A stretch of DNA of 64,000 nucleotides from Pseudarcicella hirudinis (GCF_900115665.1 NZ_FOXH01000002.1:513670-577669), one strand, 5' to 3'. Counted from the first letter of the stretch, positions 1 to 9,770 are shown. Program-made: numbers and translations. Notes: generated by a model from the sequence alone, not told the origin.

Positions 1-1796
1 TGGAGCATGCGCTTATCAAAGGTCTTACGGAGTTTATTGATATTGACGTCGAGGAGGCCCGCCAGCAGGCGGAAAAGCCTTTGCATGTAATTGAAGGGCC
101 GTTGATGGATGGAATGAATGTGGTAGGAGATTTGTTCGGAGAAGGTAAAATGTTTCTTCCTCAGGTAGTGAAATCTGCCAGGGTAATGAAAAAAGCAGTG
201 GCTTATTTGCTTCCTTTTATTGAAATGGAGAAAGAAGGTGGAGAAAGCTCAAGTGCCGGGAAAATTCTGCTGGCAACCGTAAAAGGAGATGTGCATGATA
301 TTGGTAAAAATATTGTCGGCGTAGTATTGGGATGTAATAATTACGAAATCATTGACTTGGGTGTAATGGTTCCGACTGATAAAATTCTTGCCGCAGCCAA
401 AGAACATAATGTTGACATCATTGGTCTTTCCGGGTTGATTACTCCTTCTCTTGATGAGATGGTTGGGGTTGCTAAAGAAATGCAGAGACAGGGATTTGAA
501 CTTCCTTTATTAATTGGCGGAGCTACAACGTCAAGGATTCATACCGCTGTGAAGATTGATCCTCATTATAATGGCCCGGTAATTCACGTGCTGGATGCTT
601 CAAGAAGTGTTCCGGTGGCAGGGCGTCTGATGCAGAGTAATCTAACAAATCAGGAGATTTTTAACGAAATCAAGACCGAATATGCCAGACTGAGAGTCGA
701 TCATGCAGGAAGACAGAGAGATAAAAACTATGTAGCGATTGAAAAGGCCAGAGAAAATAAAGTAAAAATCGACTGGTCTGGCTTTGAGTCAACGAAGCCT
801 AAGTTTTTAGGAACAAAGGTATTTGAAGATTATGATATTGCTGAAATTGCCAGATATATTGACTGGACTCCGTTCTTTGCCACCTGGCAGTTGTCCGGAA
901 AATATCCTAAGATTTTTGATAATGAGGTAGTAGGAGAGGAAGCCAGAAAGTTGTTTAACGATGCGCAGAAAATGCTTGCAAAAGTTATAAAGGAGAGAAG
1001 TCTGAAAGCAAGAGCTGTCATCGGTTTTTATCCGGCTAACTCTAAAGATGATGATATCTTCCTGCACAGATTTGAGAAATTTGAATACAATGCTGCCGGT
1101 CAGGGGGCATTGAAACGTGATGGCTACCGGATTTTAAGCAGCACTGAGATTTCAGAAAACGGAGAATTACTGGAAACAGGAAACAACCTGGCAACCTTGC
1201 ATCATCTTCGTCAGCAAGGCTTGAAAGCCAGTAATTTACCAAATATCTGTTTGTCTGATTTTATTGCTCCTGTTGATTCAGGAAAAGAGGATTATATCGG
1301 AGCATTCGCTGTAACTGCCGGTTTGGGTATCGAAGCCCTGCTGGAAGAATACGAGAAAGATCATGATGATTATAATTCAATTATGCTGAAAGCAATTGCC
1401 GATCGTCTGGCAGAGGCTTTTGCAGAATTGATGCATGAAAGAGTAAGAAAGGAGTTCTGGGGATATTCTGAGGAGGAGTTGACAAATGAACAGCTCATCA
1501 GTGAAGAATATGATGGGATCCGCCCGGCTCCGGGTTATCCTGCTTGTCCGGATCATACTGAAAAAGCAGTATTGTTTGAATTATTGCAGGCAGATAAAAT
1601 TGGCATAGAGCTTACTGAAAGTTTCGCCATGTATCCGGCCAGTTCAGTGTCAGGATGGTATTTTTCTCATCCGCAATCAAAGTATTTCGGATTGGGTAAA
1701 ATCGCTAAAGATCAGGTTACAGAATATGCTGAGCGCAAAAATATGAGCCTTGAAGATATGGAAAGATGGCTCGCTCCGGTTTTGAATTATGACTAA
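1..1796 (+). CDS. metH: Methionine synthase, cobalamin-dependent, C-terminal half (5' truncated by window edge)
   Basis: Transfers a methyl group from methyl-tetrahydrofolate via methylcobalamin to homocysteine, making methionine in the cytoplasm. The open frame runs in from the window edge (first full codon at position 3). About 598 residues are visible against roughly 1230 for the full enzyme, or about 900 for the split forms found in some Bacteroidota, so the homocysteine and folate modules lie outside or in another gene. Visible are the four-helix cap ending in [16 protein letters not shown], the B12-binding Rossmann domain with the cobalt-ligand motif DVHDIGKN, and the AdoMet-activation domain with the signature [16 protein letters not shown] strong terminator follows directly. 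metF lies 11 kb downstream on the same strand. Confidence 0.97.
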   Translation, partial: EHALIKGLTEFIDIDVEEARQQAEKPLHVIEGPLMDGMNVVGDLFGEGKMFLPQVVKSARVMKKAVAYLLPFIEMEKEGGESSSAGKILLATVKGDVHDIGKNIVGVVLGCNNYEIIDLGVMVPTDKILAAAKEHNVDIIGLSGLITPSLDEMVGVAKEMQRQGFELPLLIGGATTSRIHTAVKIDPHYNGPVIHVLDASRSVPVAGRLMQSNLTNQEIFNEIKTEYARLRVDHAGRQRDKNYVAIEKARENKVKIDWSGFESTKPKFLGTKVFEDYDIAEIARYIDWTPFFATWQLSGKYPKIFDNEVVGEEARKLFNDAQKMLAKVIKERSLKARAVIGFYPANSKDDDIFLHRFEKFEYNAAGQGALKRDGYRILSSTEISENGELLETGNNLATLHHLRQQGLKASNLPNICLSDFIAPVDSGKEDYIGAFAVTAGLGIEALLEEYEKDHDDYNSIMLKAIADRLAEAFAELMHERVRKEFWGYSEEELTNEQLISEEYDGIRPAPGYPACPDHTEKAVLFELLQADKIGIELTESFAMYPASSVSGWYFSHPQSKYFGLGKIAKDQVTEYAERKNMSLEDMERWLAPVLNYD

Positions 1797-1801
1797 CAGA
1801 G

Positions 1802-1835
1802 AAAGGCAACCCGAAAAAGGTTGCCTTTTTTGTTT
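1802..1835 (+). terminator. Rho-independent terminator after metH
   Basis: Ten-pair stem 1802-1811 (AAAGGCAACC) with 1819-1828 (GGTTGCCTTT), seven-base loop, then a T-rich run, six bases after the metH stop codon. Confidence 0.9.
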
Positions 1836-1912
1836 ATTATGATAACCCTCGGTTGCGTCTTACAGCCAGATTTAAGTATATTATCTCTATGCTGCCAGCT
1901 ACAGTGCACGGG

Positions 1913-2476
1913 TTAGTTTTCAAGCGCTTTTCTCATGTGAAAATATTTACTGCCTCCGAGTGTTCTGATACCATATTCCTGAAATCCCAGTCTTTCATAT
2001 AACTTTCTGGCAGAAGGGTTTTCCGGATTGACAAGAAGTCCTGCCCACTTGTGGCCAAGCATTCTGGCATGTTCACAGGCTGCCATCAAAAGTTTCTGCC
2101 CGATTCCTTTGCCTTGCCTGTCAGGATTGACGCTGACCGTATCCAGATAAAATTCTCCGGCTTCTGTTTCTGGTTCAATATTAAACTGTTCAATTCCATG
2201 TTTTTCTGAAAGAAATTCCAGAAACGGCGCTCTGAGTTTTTCTAATAATGCGCCATCATACATTGTAATGGAACCGGCGATGCCTTTTTCATCCTCGTAA
2301 ATCAGAGTATTCAGAAAACTGTATTGATTATCGGAAAGCTTAAAAAAATGTTCAAAAATCGGGATGGCATCTGAAGCGTTTTCAGATCCGGCAAATTTTC
2401 TGGCCAATTCTTTCATGGCCTGTACCAGTAAGGGAGCAACAAAAGGAGCATCTTCAGGAATAGCGGGTCTTATCAT
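1913..2476 (-). CDS. GNAT family N-acetyltransferase
   Basis: Predicted cytoplasmic acyl-CoA-dependent N-acetyltransferase of 187 residues; substrate unknown. The N terminus MIRPAIPEDAPFVAPLL is the usual first strand and helix of the GNAT fold. Motif A with the acetyl-CoA pyrophosphate loop QGKGIG is at residues 121-126, and the C-terminal motif B is NPSARKLYERLGF at about 153-165. It starts 28 bases after the stop of the DUF4249 lipoprotein gene and probably forms the last gene of a three-gene transcript with the TonB receptor. A role in modifying the imported ligand is possible, but operon tail genes are often unrelated. Confidence 0.88.
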   Translation of the reverse strand: MIRPAIPEDAPFVAPLLVQAMKELARKFAGSENASDAIPIFEHFFKLSDNQYSFLNTLIYEDEKGIAGSITMYDGALLEKLRAPFLEFLSEKHGIEQFNIEPETEAGEFYLDTVSVNPDRQGKGIGQKLLMAACEHARMLGHKWAGLLVNPENPSARKLYERLGFQEYGIRTLGGSKYFHMRKALEN

Positions 2477-2504
2477 GAATGTTTATTAAGAAGTGTATTT
2501 GAAA

Positions 2505-3416
2505 TTATTTGATTTTAATGGTAAGTATCGGTGTGGAATTATAACCTGCAAAGACACCTAAACCTCCTGAAAAATTGGTATAAGTCAGCACAGGTTCTGC
2601 AAAAGGATTCCCTTCATTTCTTTTAGCTTCGATAAGAGATTTGTTATAGAGGTAAAACGGTTTATTAATGGCATAGATCTTTACTTCAAAATACTCTTTG
2701 CTAAGTTTCATGTCGGCCGGATAATTCATCAATTCAGTAAAGCTGAATTTATTTGAAATAAGGAAATTTCCGCTGATATTTTCATTACTGAGCAGTTGAT
2801 GAGCAGTAGTGGTCTGCAAATCAGGATATTTGTCAAATTTTTGCAGGAAGGAAACGGTAAAATTATAATAACTCTCCGGAGCAGGATTAACCCTGTATTT
2901 GACAATCAAGGTCTGCAGAAGCGTTGAATTTTCATTTTTTTCTGCGTAAATAGTTTCCACATTGTTCAGACTTACTTTATTGAGAGGAACAGTGCAGTTG
3001 GCAATGGCCTCAGGATAATCAGGTACACTGACTTTCAGGGTATAGGTTTCTCCGGCAATTATTGGAAATGATTTGGCAGAAATACGATATCCCTCGTCAA
3101 ATACGGGTTTTTCTACCCCATTTTCACTGTAGAATTTACCCGTCGGAATCCGATACCATTGCAATTGAACTTTATGATCAGCGCCTGACAGTTCAACCAG
3201 CGCATTATTTAATTGTGGAACGGTTCCTGATTCGGAGGGAAGTTTTATTAAAACCTGCTCGTTTTTATAAACACTCACTTTGATAACAGAATCCTCCGGA
3301 GAAATAAATGATTCTATAACCAGGCTTTTTTCATAAGGTATATTATATTCTTTAACCGGCGTTTCGCAGGCGGAAAGCAACATAAACAGAAATATAGCTG
3401 ACAGAATGTTTTTCAC
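2505..3416 (-). CDS. DUF4249 domain-containing outer-membrane lipoprotein
   Basis: A 303-residue lipoprotein: the signal peptide ends in the lipobox LLSAC with Cys17 as the lipidated residue. The mature part opens with the typical DUF4249 segment (YEKSLVIESFISPEDSVIKV), a beta-sandwich family found almost only in Bacteroidota and encoded next to TonB-dependent receptors. Only five bases separate it from the receptor stop codon upstream, so the two are almost certainly co-expressed, with the lipoprotein acting as a surface or periplasmic partner of the receptor, comparable in position to SusD-type lids though not homologous. The ligand is unknown. Confidence 0.9.
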   Translation of the reverse strand: MKNILSAIFLFMLLSACETPVKEYNIPYEKSLVIESFISPEDSVIKVSVYKNEQVLIKLPSESGTVPQLNNALVELSGADHKVQLQWYRIPTGKFYSENGVEKPVFDEGYRISAKSFPIIAGETYTLKVSVPDYPEAIANCTVPLNKVSLNNVETIYAEKNENSTLLQTLIVKYRVNPAPESYYNFTVSFLQKFDKYPDLQTTTAHQLLSNENISGNFLISNKFSFTELMNYPADMKLSKEYFEVKIYAINKPFYLYNKSLIEAKRNEGNPFAEPVLTYTNFSGGLGVFAGYNSTPILTIKIK

Positions 3417-3421
3417 AGATT

Positions 3422-5833
3422 TTAAAATTTTAGGCTGTAACCAAAGGATGGCAGAATACCGAAAAGGGAAATCTGGGATAAATACCTTTCTTTTTCAGGA
3501 GATCCTGTTGCCGGGTTGTTCGTAATTCTGGTTTTAATTTCGTAGTAAAAAGGATTGTAATGGTTATAAAGGTTATAAATACTGATTGTCCAGTTTCTTT
3601 CAAAACCCCTTTTCAGTTTTTTATGAAACTGAATACTGGCATCCATTCTATGGTATGGAGAAGCTCTGAAATTGTTTCTGGACCGGTAATTATTGGTATA
3701 ATTGATGGTATTTTCGGAATCGGTTGTCTGTAAAAACTGACCGCTCGGAGAGATGGAAGTCGGAAGGGTAAGAGCGTTTCCTGTTCCATACACCCAGGTA
3801 GCAGATAACGTAATTTTCGGAGAAATGTTGTAAATACCAACCGCTGAAAGGTCATGACGCCGGTCATATTTAGCCCAGAATTCTTTCCCGAAATTAAGCT
3901 CTTCAAATTGCTGTGAAGTCCATGAAAGTGTATAACCGATCCAACCGGAAAATCTTCCGGTTTTTCGTTGAAGTAAAAACTCAAAACCATAAGATTTGCC
4001 ATCACCGATAGTGACGTTTTTATCCCAGGGAGTTTCCTGGTCTTTGTCTTTCGTAATATTGCCTAATCCATCCTCCAGCAGAAAACTGCTGCCTTCTTTC
4101 AGGGCAATAATCCGGTTCATTCTTTTATAGTAGGCTTCAAGGGTAATACTCAGATTTCTCTCTGAAAAGTCTTTTGCTACTCCGCCGGCCAGTTGCCATG
4201 ATCTTTCTGGGGCTATTTTAGAAGTACTCGGAACCCATAAATCTGTCGGCAAACCTGTTCCCGAATTGGAAAGAAGGTGAATGTATTGATTCATCTGGGC
4301 ATAAGAAGCTTTTACGGCCAGGTCATTTGAAAGCATAAATGCGGTGGAAATTCGAGGTTCAAAGTTATAATGAGAGACTTCATTAGAACTAAACTGGGTT
4401 ATTCTCACTCCCCCGTTAATCTGAAGTGATTTCCAGGGTTTATAGATGTCTTCCAGATAGAGGCCTGATTCTACAGCATTGATGGGATTTGTTTCGTTTT
4501 TGTACTTGCCTGAATCCGTATCTTTTACCAGAATTGCACTCGGGGTAAATCTGTGATGTGTAAGCTGCAAACCTGCTTTGATCGTATGTTCAGGATTTGG
4601 CAGGAAATCAAGGTCGAATTTTATGGCCCAGTCCCTTATTCCGGAAGAATATTTTAAATGATATTCGGAAGAAGGTGTTGTATTGCTGTTGATATTATCG
4701 TTGGAGATGTCAAACTTATAATCACTGAAAATGATTGAGGTATTGCTGAAAATTTTTTCGCTGAATAAATGATTCCATCGCAGTGTTCCGGTAGAATTCC
4801 CCCAGGAAAGTCCTGATTTGCTGGTCTCAAATGTTTTTACATTTTCTGTGTGAAACTGATCTTTTCCAAAATAACCGCTTAAATAAATCCTGTTTTTATT
4901 ATCAAATTCATAATTCAGTTTTGCATTCAGGTCATAAAAATAATATCCGCTGTCATCGTCGTTGGTCTTTGTGATAGGTCGGATTAACAGGTCAAGATAA
5001 GTTCTGCGGGCTGATACCAGAAAAGAGGCTTTATGATTCTTAAAAAGCGGGCCTTCCAGGGTCAGGCGACTTGATACGGCACCGATTCCTCCTTCTGCAT
5101 GAAATTTTTCTTTATTTCCGTCTTTCATTTGCATTTCAATGACCGACGATAGCCTTCCTCCGAATCTGGCAGGAAAACCACCTTTTGTCAATTGTACACT
5201 TTTAAGTGCATCTCCATTGAAAACCGAGAAAAAACCAAAAAGATGGTATGCATTATAAACCGGAGCATCATCCAGAATCACAAGATTCTGATCGGGACCG
5301 CCGCCACGGACATAAATACCTGAATTGCCTTCTGATCCTTTTTGAATTCCAGGCATTAATTGTAACACTTTAAGCACATCTTTTTCTCCTAAAAATGCAG
5401 CGACATCTCTCATTTGCTGGATTGGAATGGACAATTGAGACATTTGCACATTTTCCGAGACTTTTTGCTGTTCTGTAGCATTTGATTTTACAATAACTTC
5501 CTCCAGTTCTCTGGCGATTGGAGTCATGTTAACGTTCAGTTCAAGTAATTTAGGAATTTTCAGGGTTCTAGTCTCCGTTTGAAAACCTACAGAACTGTAA
5601 ATAATAGTTACTATTTCGGAGGAATTGAGGGTTATGGAATAGAAACCATATTTATTGGTTTGTGTACCAACGCCTTTTTCTTTAATATAAACATTCACGC
5701 CGGGTAACAGCTCTCCTGAACCATTTTCTTTCACATAACCATTCAGTGTAACTTTCTCTGAAGATTGGGAAAAAGAAAAATGGGAGTAAAAAAGGCCTAA
5801 AAGCTGAAGAATTACCGTTAGTGTTTTTGTCAT
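3422..5833 (-). CDS. TonB-dependent receptor with carboxypeptidase-regulatory-like N-terminal domain
   Basis: Outer-membrane active transporter of 803 residues. Signal peptide about 1-22 (ends SFS-QSS). A CarboxypepD-reg-like beta-sandwich at about 29-105 (LNGYVKENGSGELLPGVNVYI) is followed by a plug domain at about 130-236, with VRGGGPDQNLVILDDAPVYN typical of plugs, and a 22-strand barrel ending in an aromatic C terminus (SLKF). It belongs to the FecA/CirA-like group that is paired with DUF4249 lipoproteins. First gene of a probable three-gene operon. A TAATTTTG minus-7 element lies at 5873-5880 upstream. No anti-sigma partner is adjacent, so regulation by a FecIR-type system is not indicated. 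Substrate unknown. Confidence 0.95.
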   Translation of the reverse strand: MTKTLTVILQLLGLFYSHFSFSQSSEKVTLNGYVKENGSGELLPGVNVYIKEKGVGTQTNKYGFYSITLNSSEIVTIIYSSVGFQTETRTLKIPKLLELNVNMTPIARELEEVIVKSNATEQQKVSENVQMSQLSIPIQQMRDVAAFLGEKDVLKVLQLMPGIQKGSEGNSGIYVRGGGPDQNLVILDDAPVYNAYHLFGFFSVFNGDALKSVQLTKGGFPARFGGRLSSVIEMQMKDGNKEKFHAEGGIGAVSSRLTLEGPLFKNHKASFLVSARRTYLDLLIRPITKTNDDDSGYYFYDLNAKLNYEFDNKNRIYLSGYFGKDQFHTENVKTFETSKSGLSWGNSTGTLRWNHLFSEKIFSNTSIIFSDYKFDISNDNINSNTTPSSEYHLKYSSGIRDWAIKFDLDFLPNPEHTIKAGLQLTHHRFTPSAILVKDTDSGKYKNETNPINAVESGLYLEDIYKPWKSLQINGGVRITQFSSNEVSHYNFEPRISTAFMLSNDLAVKASYAQMNQYIHLLSNSGTGLPTDLWVPSTSKIAPERSWQLAGGVAKDFSERNLSITLEAYYKRMNRIIALKEGSSFLLEDGLGNITKDKDQETPWDKNVTIGDGKSYGFEFLLQRKTGRFSGWIGYTLSWTSQQFEELNFGKEFWAKYDRRHDLSAVGIYNISPKITLSATWVYGTGNALTLPTSISPSGQFLQTTDSENTINYTNNYRSRNNFRASPYHRMDASIQFHKKLKRGFERNWTISIYNLYNHYNPFYYEIKTRITNNPATGSPEKERYLSQISLFGILPSFGYSLKF

Positions 5834-5872
5834 TAAGGGATTTTGAAATGGATAAATAGGTACTAAACTTTA

Positions 5873-5880
5873 CAAAATTA
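5873..5880 (-). promoter_or_regulatory. Candidate minus-7 element of the TonB receptor operon
   Basis: Read on the minus strand the octamer is TAATTTTG, a full match to the Bacteroidota TAnnTTTG element, 39 bases before the ATG. The expected TTTG at minus 33 is not present at the standard spacing (only a partial match 16 bases away), so confidence is limited. Confidence 0.4.
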
Positions 5881-5977
5881 ACGCAAGGACAGGGAACAAG
5901 CATTTAAAATTTGTTAAATACCTTGTTTTAAAGAGTATTTAGCCGTTTTTGGAGGATAAATGGTTATTTATACAGCG

Positions 5978-6012
5978 TAAAAAATCCCCGATATCTTGAA
6001 TTACCGGGGATT
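5978..6012 (-). terminator. Terminator after the lactonase-GH43 pair
   Basis: Perfect eight-pair stem AATCCCCG (5983-5990) with CGGGGATT (6005-6012); on the minus strand it ends in six U residues, 29 bases after the GH43 stop. Confidence 0.85.
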
Positions 6013-6040
6013 ACTGATTATTACGAAGATTTTCAGGAGA

Positions 6041-7069
6041 TTATTTCAAGGTTTTCCTGCTGACTCCTTCAAAAGTCATTTTAACATTTTTGATCGATCC
6101 GTCTTTATTGAAATACATTTTATCAATACAAACCTCCCGGTGGTCTCTGTCCACATTCGGAATAGGTCTCCGGTGGTACACGATATACCATTCATCTGTA
6201 TTCGGGATGTTTATTACTGAATGATGTCCGGCTCCTGTTGCCACTGCCGGATCGGCCACTAAAATCGTCTCCTTTTTGTCGAATGGTCCGAAAGGTGTAT
6301 CAGCAATGGCATAAGCCACTTTATAAGTTTCATCAGTCCAGTTTCCTTCAGACCACATCAGATAATATTTACCATTTCTGAGAAACATTACCGGACCTTC
6401 CACATAACCTTTCGGCGTAATTTCTTTCACCTGTTTCCCATCTTCCAAAGACGTCAGAGCAGTGAAATCTTTATTGAGTTTCCCGATGTTGCAATGTCCC
6501 CAGCCTCCGTAAATAATATAATACTGGTTGTCTTTATCTTTAAAAACAAACTGATCAATGGGTTGAGCTTTATTAAAGACTTTACCAATCAGCGGTTTTC
6601 CGAGGTAATCTTTATAGGGCCCTTCCGGTTTGTCAGCGACGCCTATCCCGATACCACCGATTTGGTCCTCACGATCTGTTTTAGGATTCCAGGAAGATCT
6701 GTCTGGCGTCTGGATATCGTTTGCGGAGAAGAAAAGGAAATATTTTTTGCCTTTTTGAACAATACAAGGTGCCCACATGGCTTTTTTTGCCCATTTTATG
6801 GCAGAGGTATCAACAATTTTCGGATGTTTTTTCCAGGAAACCAGGTCTTTGGAAGAAAAGGCATCAAAATATATCTGATCTTCATATTTCGCAGAATAAG
6901 TCGGAAAAATCCAGTATTCATTGTTCAGAATTATCCCTTCAGGGTCAGCATAACGTCCTTTTAGAACCGGGTTTCCGGAAGTAAGTTTTTGAGAGCTGGC
7001 CGGAGAAAATACACCTGAGACCAGCAGCAACAGCAAAGAGATAAACAGTAAGGTCTTGTTTAATTTCAT
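6041..7069 (-). CDS. Glycoside hydrolase family 43 protein, secreted
   Basis: Predicted five-bladed beta-propeller glycosidase (arabinofuranosidase, xylosidase or related) of 342 residues with a signal peptide of about 26 residues, so periplasmic or outer-surface. The three acidic residues expected in GH43 are visible: base Asp42 in RYADPEG, the pKa-tuning Asp172 in PIDQFVFKD, and acid Glu224 in YVEGPVMF. MWAPCIVQKGKKYFLFFS at about 99-115 is also typical. It lies 47 bases downstream of the lactonase gene and shares its terminator. The exact sugar cannot be read from the sequence; the subfamily could also be a galactan- or arabinan-acting one. Confidence 0.9.
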   Translation of the reverse strand: MKLNKTLLFISLLLLLVSGVFSPASSQKLTSGNPVLKGRYADPEGIILNNEYWIFPTYSAKYEDQIYFDAFSSKDLVSWKKHPKIVDTSAIKWAKKAMWAPCIVQKGKKYFLFFSANDIQTPDRSSWNPKTDREDQIGGIGIGVADKPEGPYKDYLGKPLIGKVFNKAQPIDQFVFKDKDNQYYIIYGGWGHCNIGKLNKDFTALTSLEDGKQVKEITPKGYVEGPVMFLRNGKYYLMWSEGNWTDETYKVAYAIADTPFGPFDKKETILVADPAVATGAGHHSVINIPNTDEWYIVYHRRPIPNVDRDHREVCIDKMYFNKDGSIKNVKMTFEGVSRKTLK

Positions 7070-7116
7070 TATTGGTATAAATTTTTAGATTCATAATAAA
7101 CAGGAAGAACAGATAT

Positions 7117-8262
7117 TTATTCAGCCGGCACGAGTTTCAGACAGACCGGTGTGCCTACTTCAACAGATTTTCCGGTGGAAGTGAGTGTTCCGGTTTGCTT
7201 ATTTCTTTTGAAAATAGTGATGTTATCGCTGTCCTGATTCGCTACCAGGATGAAATTTCCGGTCGGATCAATGGCAAAATTTCTTGGGGTTTTTCCTAAA
7301 ACTGATTCATTGGTAATATAAGCAAGTTCGCCTGTTTTCGGGTCAATGCTATAAATTACGAGGCTGTCGTGGGTACGGTTGGAGCCGTATAAAAACTTTC
7401 CGTCAGGTGAGATATGAATATCGGCACACCATTTCTGACCAGTATAGTCTTTAGGCAAAGTAGAAATCGTCTGAAATTCTGAAAGTCCTCCTTTTTTGTA
7501 ATGAAAAGCCGTGACTGTAGCATCAAGTTCATTGATTACATAAGCGAATTTACCGTTAGGGTGGAAAGTGAAATGTCTTGGTCCGGCTCCGTCTTTAATT
7601 TTAGTATATTCCGGTTTTCCATTGGACAAATGCCCGGTTTTGGCATCCAGCTGATAACTTACAATCTTATCAATGCCTAAATCCGGTACAAAAACGTCTG
7701 TATTATTTGGCGCAATGTTGATAGAATGAACATGAGGTTTTTCCTGTCTTTGTGCATTTACACTTTTTCCTTCATGCTGAATAGTTTGGATTCCTGCTCC
7801 CAGTTTTCCGTCTTTTTCTACCGGTAAAACACTTAAACTGCCTCCTGAATAATTACCGACAATAACCCATTTCCCGGTCAGATCAGTGGTAACATGGCAA
7901 GGTCCGCTGCCATTTGATGGCTGACTGTTCAAAAAGGTAAGTTTTCCATTTTTTTTATCAAAACTAAATGCATTAACTGAGCCATTCTTATCAGTTTCTC
8001 CTACTGAATAAACATATTTCTGATTTGGAGAAAAACTGAGGAATGCAGGATTTTTGAGCCCCGTAGCTTTGCTTACATAGGTCAGATCGCCGGTTTTGCT
8101 ATTAAATTTATAAACGTAAATTCCTTCACTTTTTCCGCTGGTATAAGTACCGACCAACATATAAAATTCTGAAGGAGAGGATGCTGGTACTTTTGAGGAA
8201 GAATAGGATGGAAGAACTGACAGGATAAGCAGCAGGCTCAAAAGATAATTTCTTATTTTCAT
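7117..8262 (-). CDS. Lactonase family beta-propeller protein (6-phosphogluconolactonase-like), exported
   Basis: A seven-bladed propeller of the YbhE/Pgl lactonase family, 381 residues. Repeating blade signatures are visible (GPRHFTFHPNGKFAYVINE, WCADIHISPDGKFLYGSNR, PRNFAIDPTGNFILVANQ). Unlike cytoplasmic E. coli Pgl it has an N-terminal signal peptide (about residues 1-22), so it probably hydrolyses a sugar lactone in the periplasm rather than 6-phosphogluconolactone. Together with the GH43 gene 47 bases downstream it suggests periplasmic processing of plant-derived sugars. Substrate is inference; many exported family members have no proven activity. Confidence 0.88.
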   Translation of the reverse strand: MKIRNYLLSLLLILSVLPSYSSSKVPASSPSEFYMLVGTYTSGKSEGIYVYKFNSKTGDLTYVSKATGLKNPAFLSFSPNQKYVYSVGETDKNGSVNAFSFDKKNGKLTFLNSQPSNGSGPCHVTTDLTGKWVIVGNYSGGSLSVLPVEKDGKLGAGIQTIQHEGKSVNAQRQEKPHVHSINIAPNNTDVFVPDLGIDKIVSYQLDAKTGHLSNGKPEYTKIKDGAGPRHFTFHPNGKFAYVINELDATVTAFHYKKGGLSEFQTISTLPKDYTGQKWCADIHISPDGKFLYGSNRTHDSLVIYSIDPKTGELAYITNESVLGKTPRNFAIDPTGNFILVANQDSDNITIFKRNKQTGTLTSTGKSVEVGTPVCLKLVPAE

Positions 8263-8392
8263 TGTTAAAGGAGTTTAGCCGAAAATGGTTTTTATTAATT
8301 GCAAAGAGGCTAATTTAATTTCTTTTACTCTTTTTTCAATCCTGTTCGAGAGGTTTGAGCAAAGAAATACCGGAATTTCTCCTTCAAAGGAC

Positions 8393-8425
8393 AAAAAAAA
8401 TCCTGCAAACCTTGGCTTGCAGGAT
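8393..8425 (-). terminator. Terminator of the small heat-shock protein gene
   Basis: On the minus strand a nine-pair stem ATCCTGCAA / TTGCAGGAT (8425-8417 with 8408-8400) is followed by eight U residues, 19 bases beyond the stop codon. Confidence 0.9.
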
Positions 8426-8443
8426 AAGCGTGCAAATTCTGAT

Positions 8444-8833
8444 TTAGAATTCTATATCGATATGCTTATTATAGCCTTTTGGTAAGTGGTTGAACGGAAT
8501 GAAAATTTTCCATTGGTTCTGTTCGTACTTCGCAGAAATTTCTTCCAGCTCAACGTTGTTCGGAAGGATAATATTTCCGATTGTCAATGGTAAGAATGAG
8601 TCAGTCTGACCTTCGTGTTTCAATATGGGTTGCCAGGTGTAAAGCCAAAGTCTGTTTTCAATCACATCCACCTGTAAATCTTCAGCTTGTAATCCGGCAA
8701 CTTTTACTGATACTTCATATGATTCTTCGGCTTGATTTATCTGGATTACCGGTTCAGGACGGCCTCCGTTAATGGTATTCCAAAAATCTATATTACCTAA
8801 AATCTCTCTTGGGATTTTTATGTTCGTTTTCAT
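8444..8833 (-). CDS. Hsp20/alpha-crystallin family small heat-shock protein (divergent)
   Basis: A 129-residue cytoplasmic protein whose central 80 residues match an alpha-crystallin domain: PVIQINQAEESYEVSVKVAGLQAEDLQVDVIENRLWL (about 28-64) and the later strand FLPLTIGNIILPNNVELEEISAKYEQNQWKIFIP (about 80-113). The usual A-x-x-x-n-G-v-L signature is degenerate (ISAKYEQNQWKI), and the C-terminal I-x-I anchor is replaced by IDIEF. Members act as ATP-independent holdases. It is monocistronic with its own terminator. No CIRCE element was seen in the 305-base upstream gap. Confidence 0.8.
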   Translation of the reverse strand: MKTNIKIPREILGNIDFWNTINGGRPEPVIQINQAEESYEVSVKVAGLQAEDLQVDVIENRLWLYTWQPILKHEGQTDSFLPLTIGNIILPNNVELEEISAKYEQNQWKIFIPFNHLPKGYNKHIDIEF

Positions 8834-9138
8834 GGTCTTCGTTCTTTAAATGGTTCATTTGGTATCGTACGCAGCGCTTTCAAAGAGTATTTCGCGCTTC
8901 ATGTATCAATGTTTACTGCTGTTGCCAAACTCCACAAGTTCTGTATTTCTTCATTATTCAAACCTTATGCCAATCAAAAATCCGGTCATTATGGCTGTTT
9001 TGTGATTTTTAAATATGCCATTATGGCAAAATGGGGAATAAAGTCCACAGTTTTATGAAAAGAATTTTCCCTCTACTCAATAATTACGTTGGCATGACGT
9101 TTTTAGATTTCTTCGATTAAAAACTCACTAAATCAATC
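8834..9138. other. Gene-free divergent intergenic region
   Basis: 305 bases between the divergent Hsp20-like and outer-membrane protein genes. It holds an 11-base palindrome GCCATTATGGC at about 9015-9025 and a nearby direct copy of ATTATGGC. I could not assign a full consensus promoter to either gene. Confidence 0.5.
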
Positions 9139-9621
9139 ATGAAAGTAAAAAACATCCTGATCCTCTCTCTGTTTGTCGTAAGCCTTCTGGGCTTTGGAAA
9201 CCAAGCTAAAGCACAGCTTTATAATTCAGCTTTGGGTCTTCGCTTAGGTGCAACAAACGGGATAACATTCAAATCTTTTGTAAAAAATAATGCTGCCATT
9301 GAAGCCATTGGTACTTTTCGTTACCGTGGTTTCGGATTAACAGGGTTGTACGAAGTACACGGTAGAGCGTTTCAATCCAGAGATTTCAACTGGTTCATCG
9401 GAGGTGGTGGACACGTATATTTCTGGGGAGATGACCGACCGAACTGGATTGACGGAAATACGAGATCTGTGCTAGGATTGGATGGGATTATCGGCCTGGA
9501 AGGAAAATTCAGAACGATTCCTCTTGCAGTAAGTTTAGACTGGAAGCCTGCCATAAATATCATCAATTACTCGGGTCTATGGGCTGATGAGATTGCTCTT
9601 TCGTTCAGATATACCTGGTAA
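9139..9621 (+). CDS. Small outer-membrane beta-barrel protein of unknown function
   Basis: 160 residues with a clear signal peptide cleaved after AKA (residue 25). The mature part has alternating amphipathic strands, a Gly-rich turn (FIGGGGHVYFWGD) and a C-terminal barrel strand ending in Trp (IALSFRYTW), so it is an eight-strand barrel of the kind common in Bacteroidota. No enzyme motif is visible. It stands alone, followed by a long hairpin shared with the convergent PorT-like gene. Confidence 0.8.
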   Translation: MKVKNILILSLFVVSLLGFGNQAKAQLYNSALGLRLGATNGITFKSFVKNNAAIEAIGTFRYRGFGLTGLYEVHGRAFQSRDFNWFIGGGGHVYFWGDDRPNWIDGNTRSVLGLDGIIGLEGKFRTIPLAVSLDWKPAINIINYSGLWADEIALSFRYTW

Positions 9622-9710
9622 AAATTAAAACAAAAAAGACTTTTGAAATAAAGATTTTCAGGTCAGGTCTTCTAAAATTATTCAGAAGCGTAATAAAAAA
9701 AGACCAGAAC

Positions 9711-9770
9711 AAAAGAGGTGTTGAATAAGAGCTGATTAAATCAGATCTTATCCGACACCTCTTTTTAGTA
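9711..9770. terminator. Long bidirectional hairpin between convergent genes
   Basis: Outer arms AAAAGAGGTGT (9711-9721) and ACACCTCTTTT (9755-9765) pair perfectly; the inner bases continue pairing (ATAAGA with TCTTAT, CTGAT with ATCAG) to a three-base loop, giving a nearly unbroken 25-step stem. T runs flank both sides, so it can end transcripts in either direction. Confidence 0.85.

Noticed and set aside
6494-6964. 156-codon frame opposite the GH43 gene
   Set aside because: Antisense shadow of a well-supported enzyme gene.
8285-8485. 66-codon frame between lactonase and Hsp20 genes
   Set aside because: It spans the Hsp20 terminator and part of that gene on the other strand.
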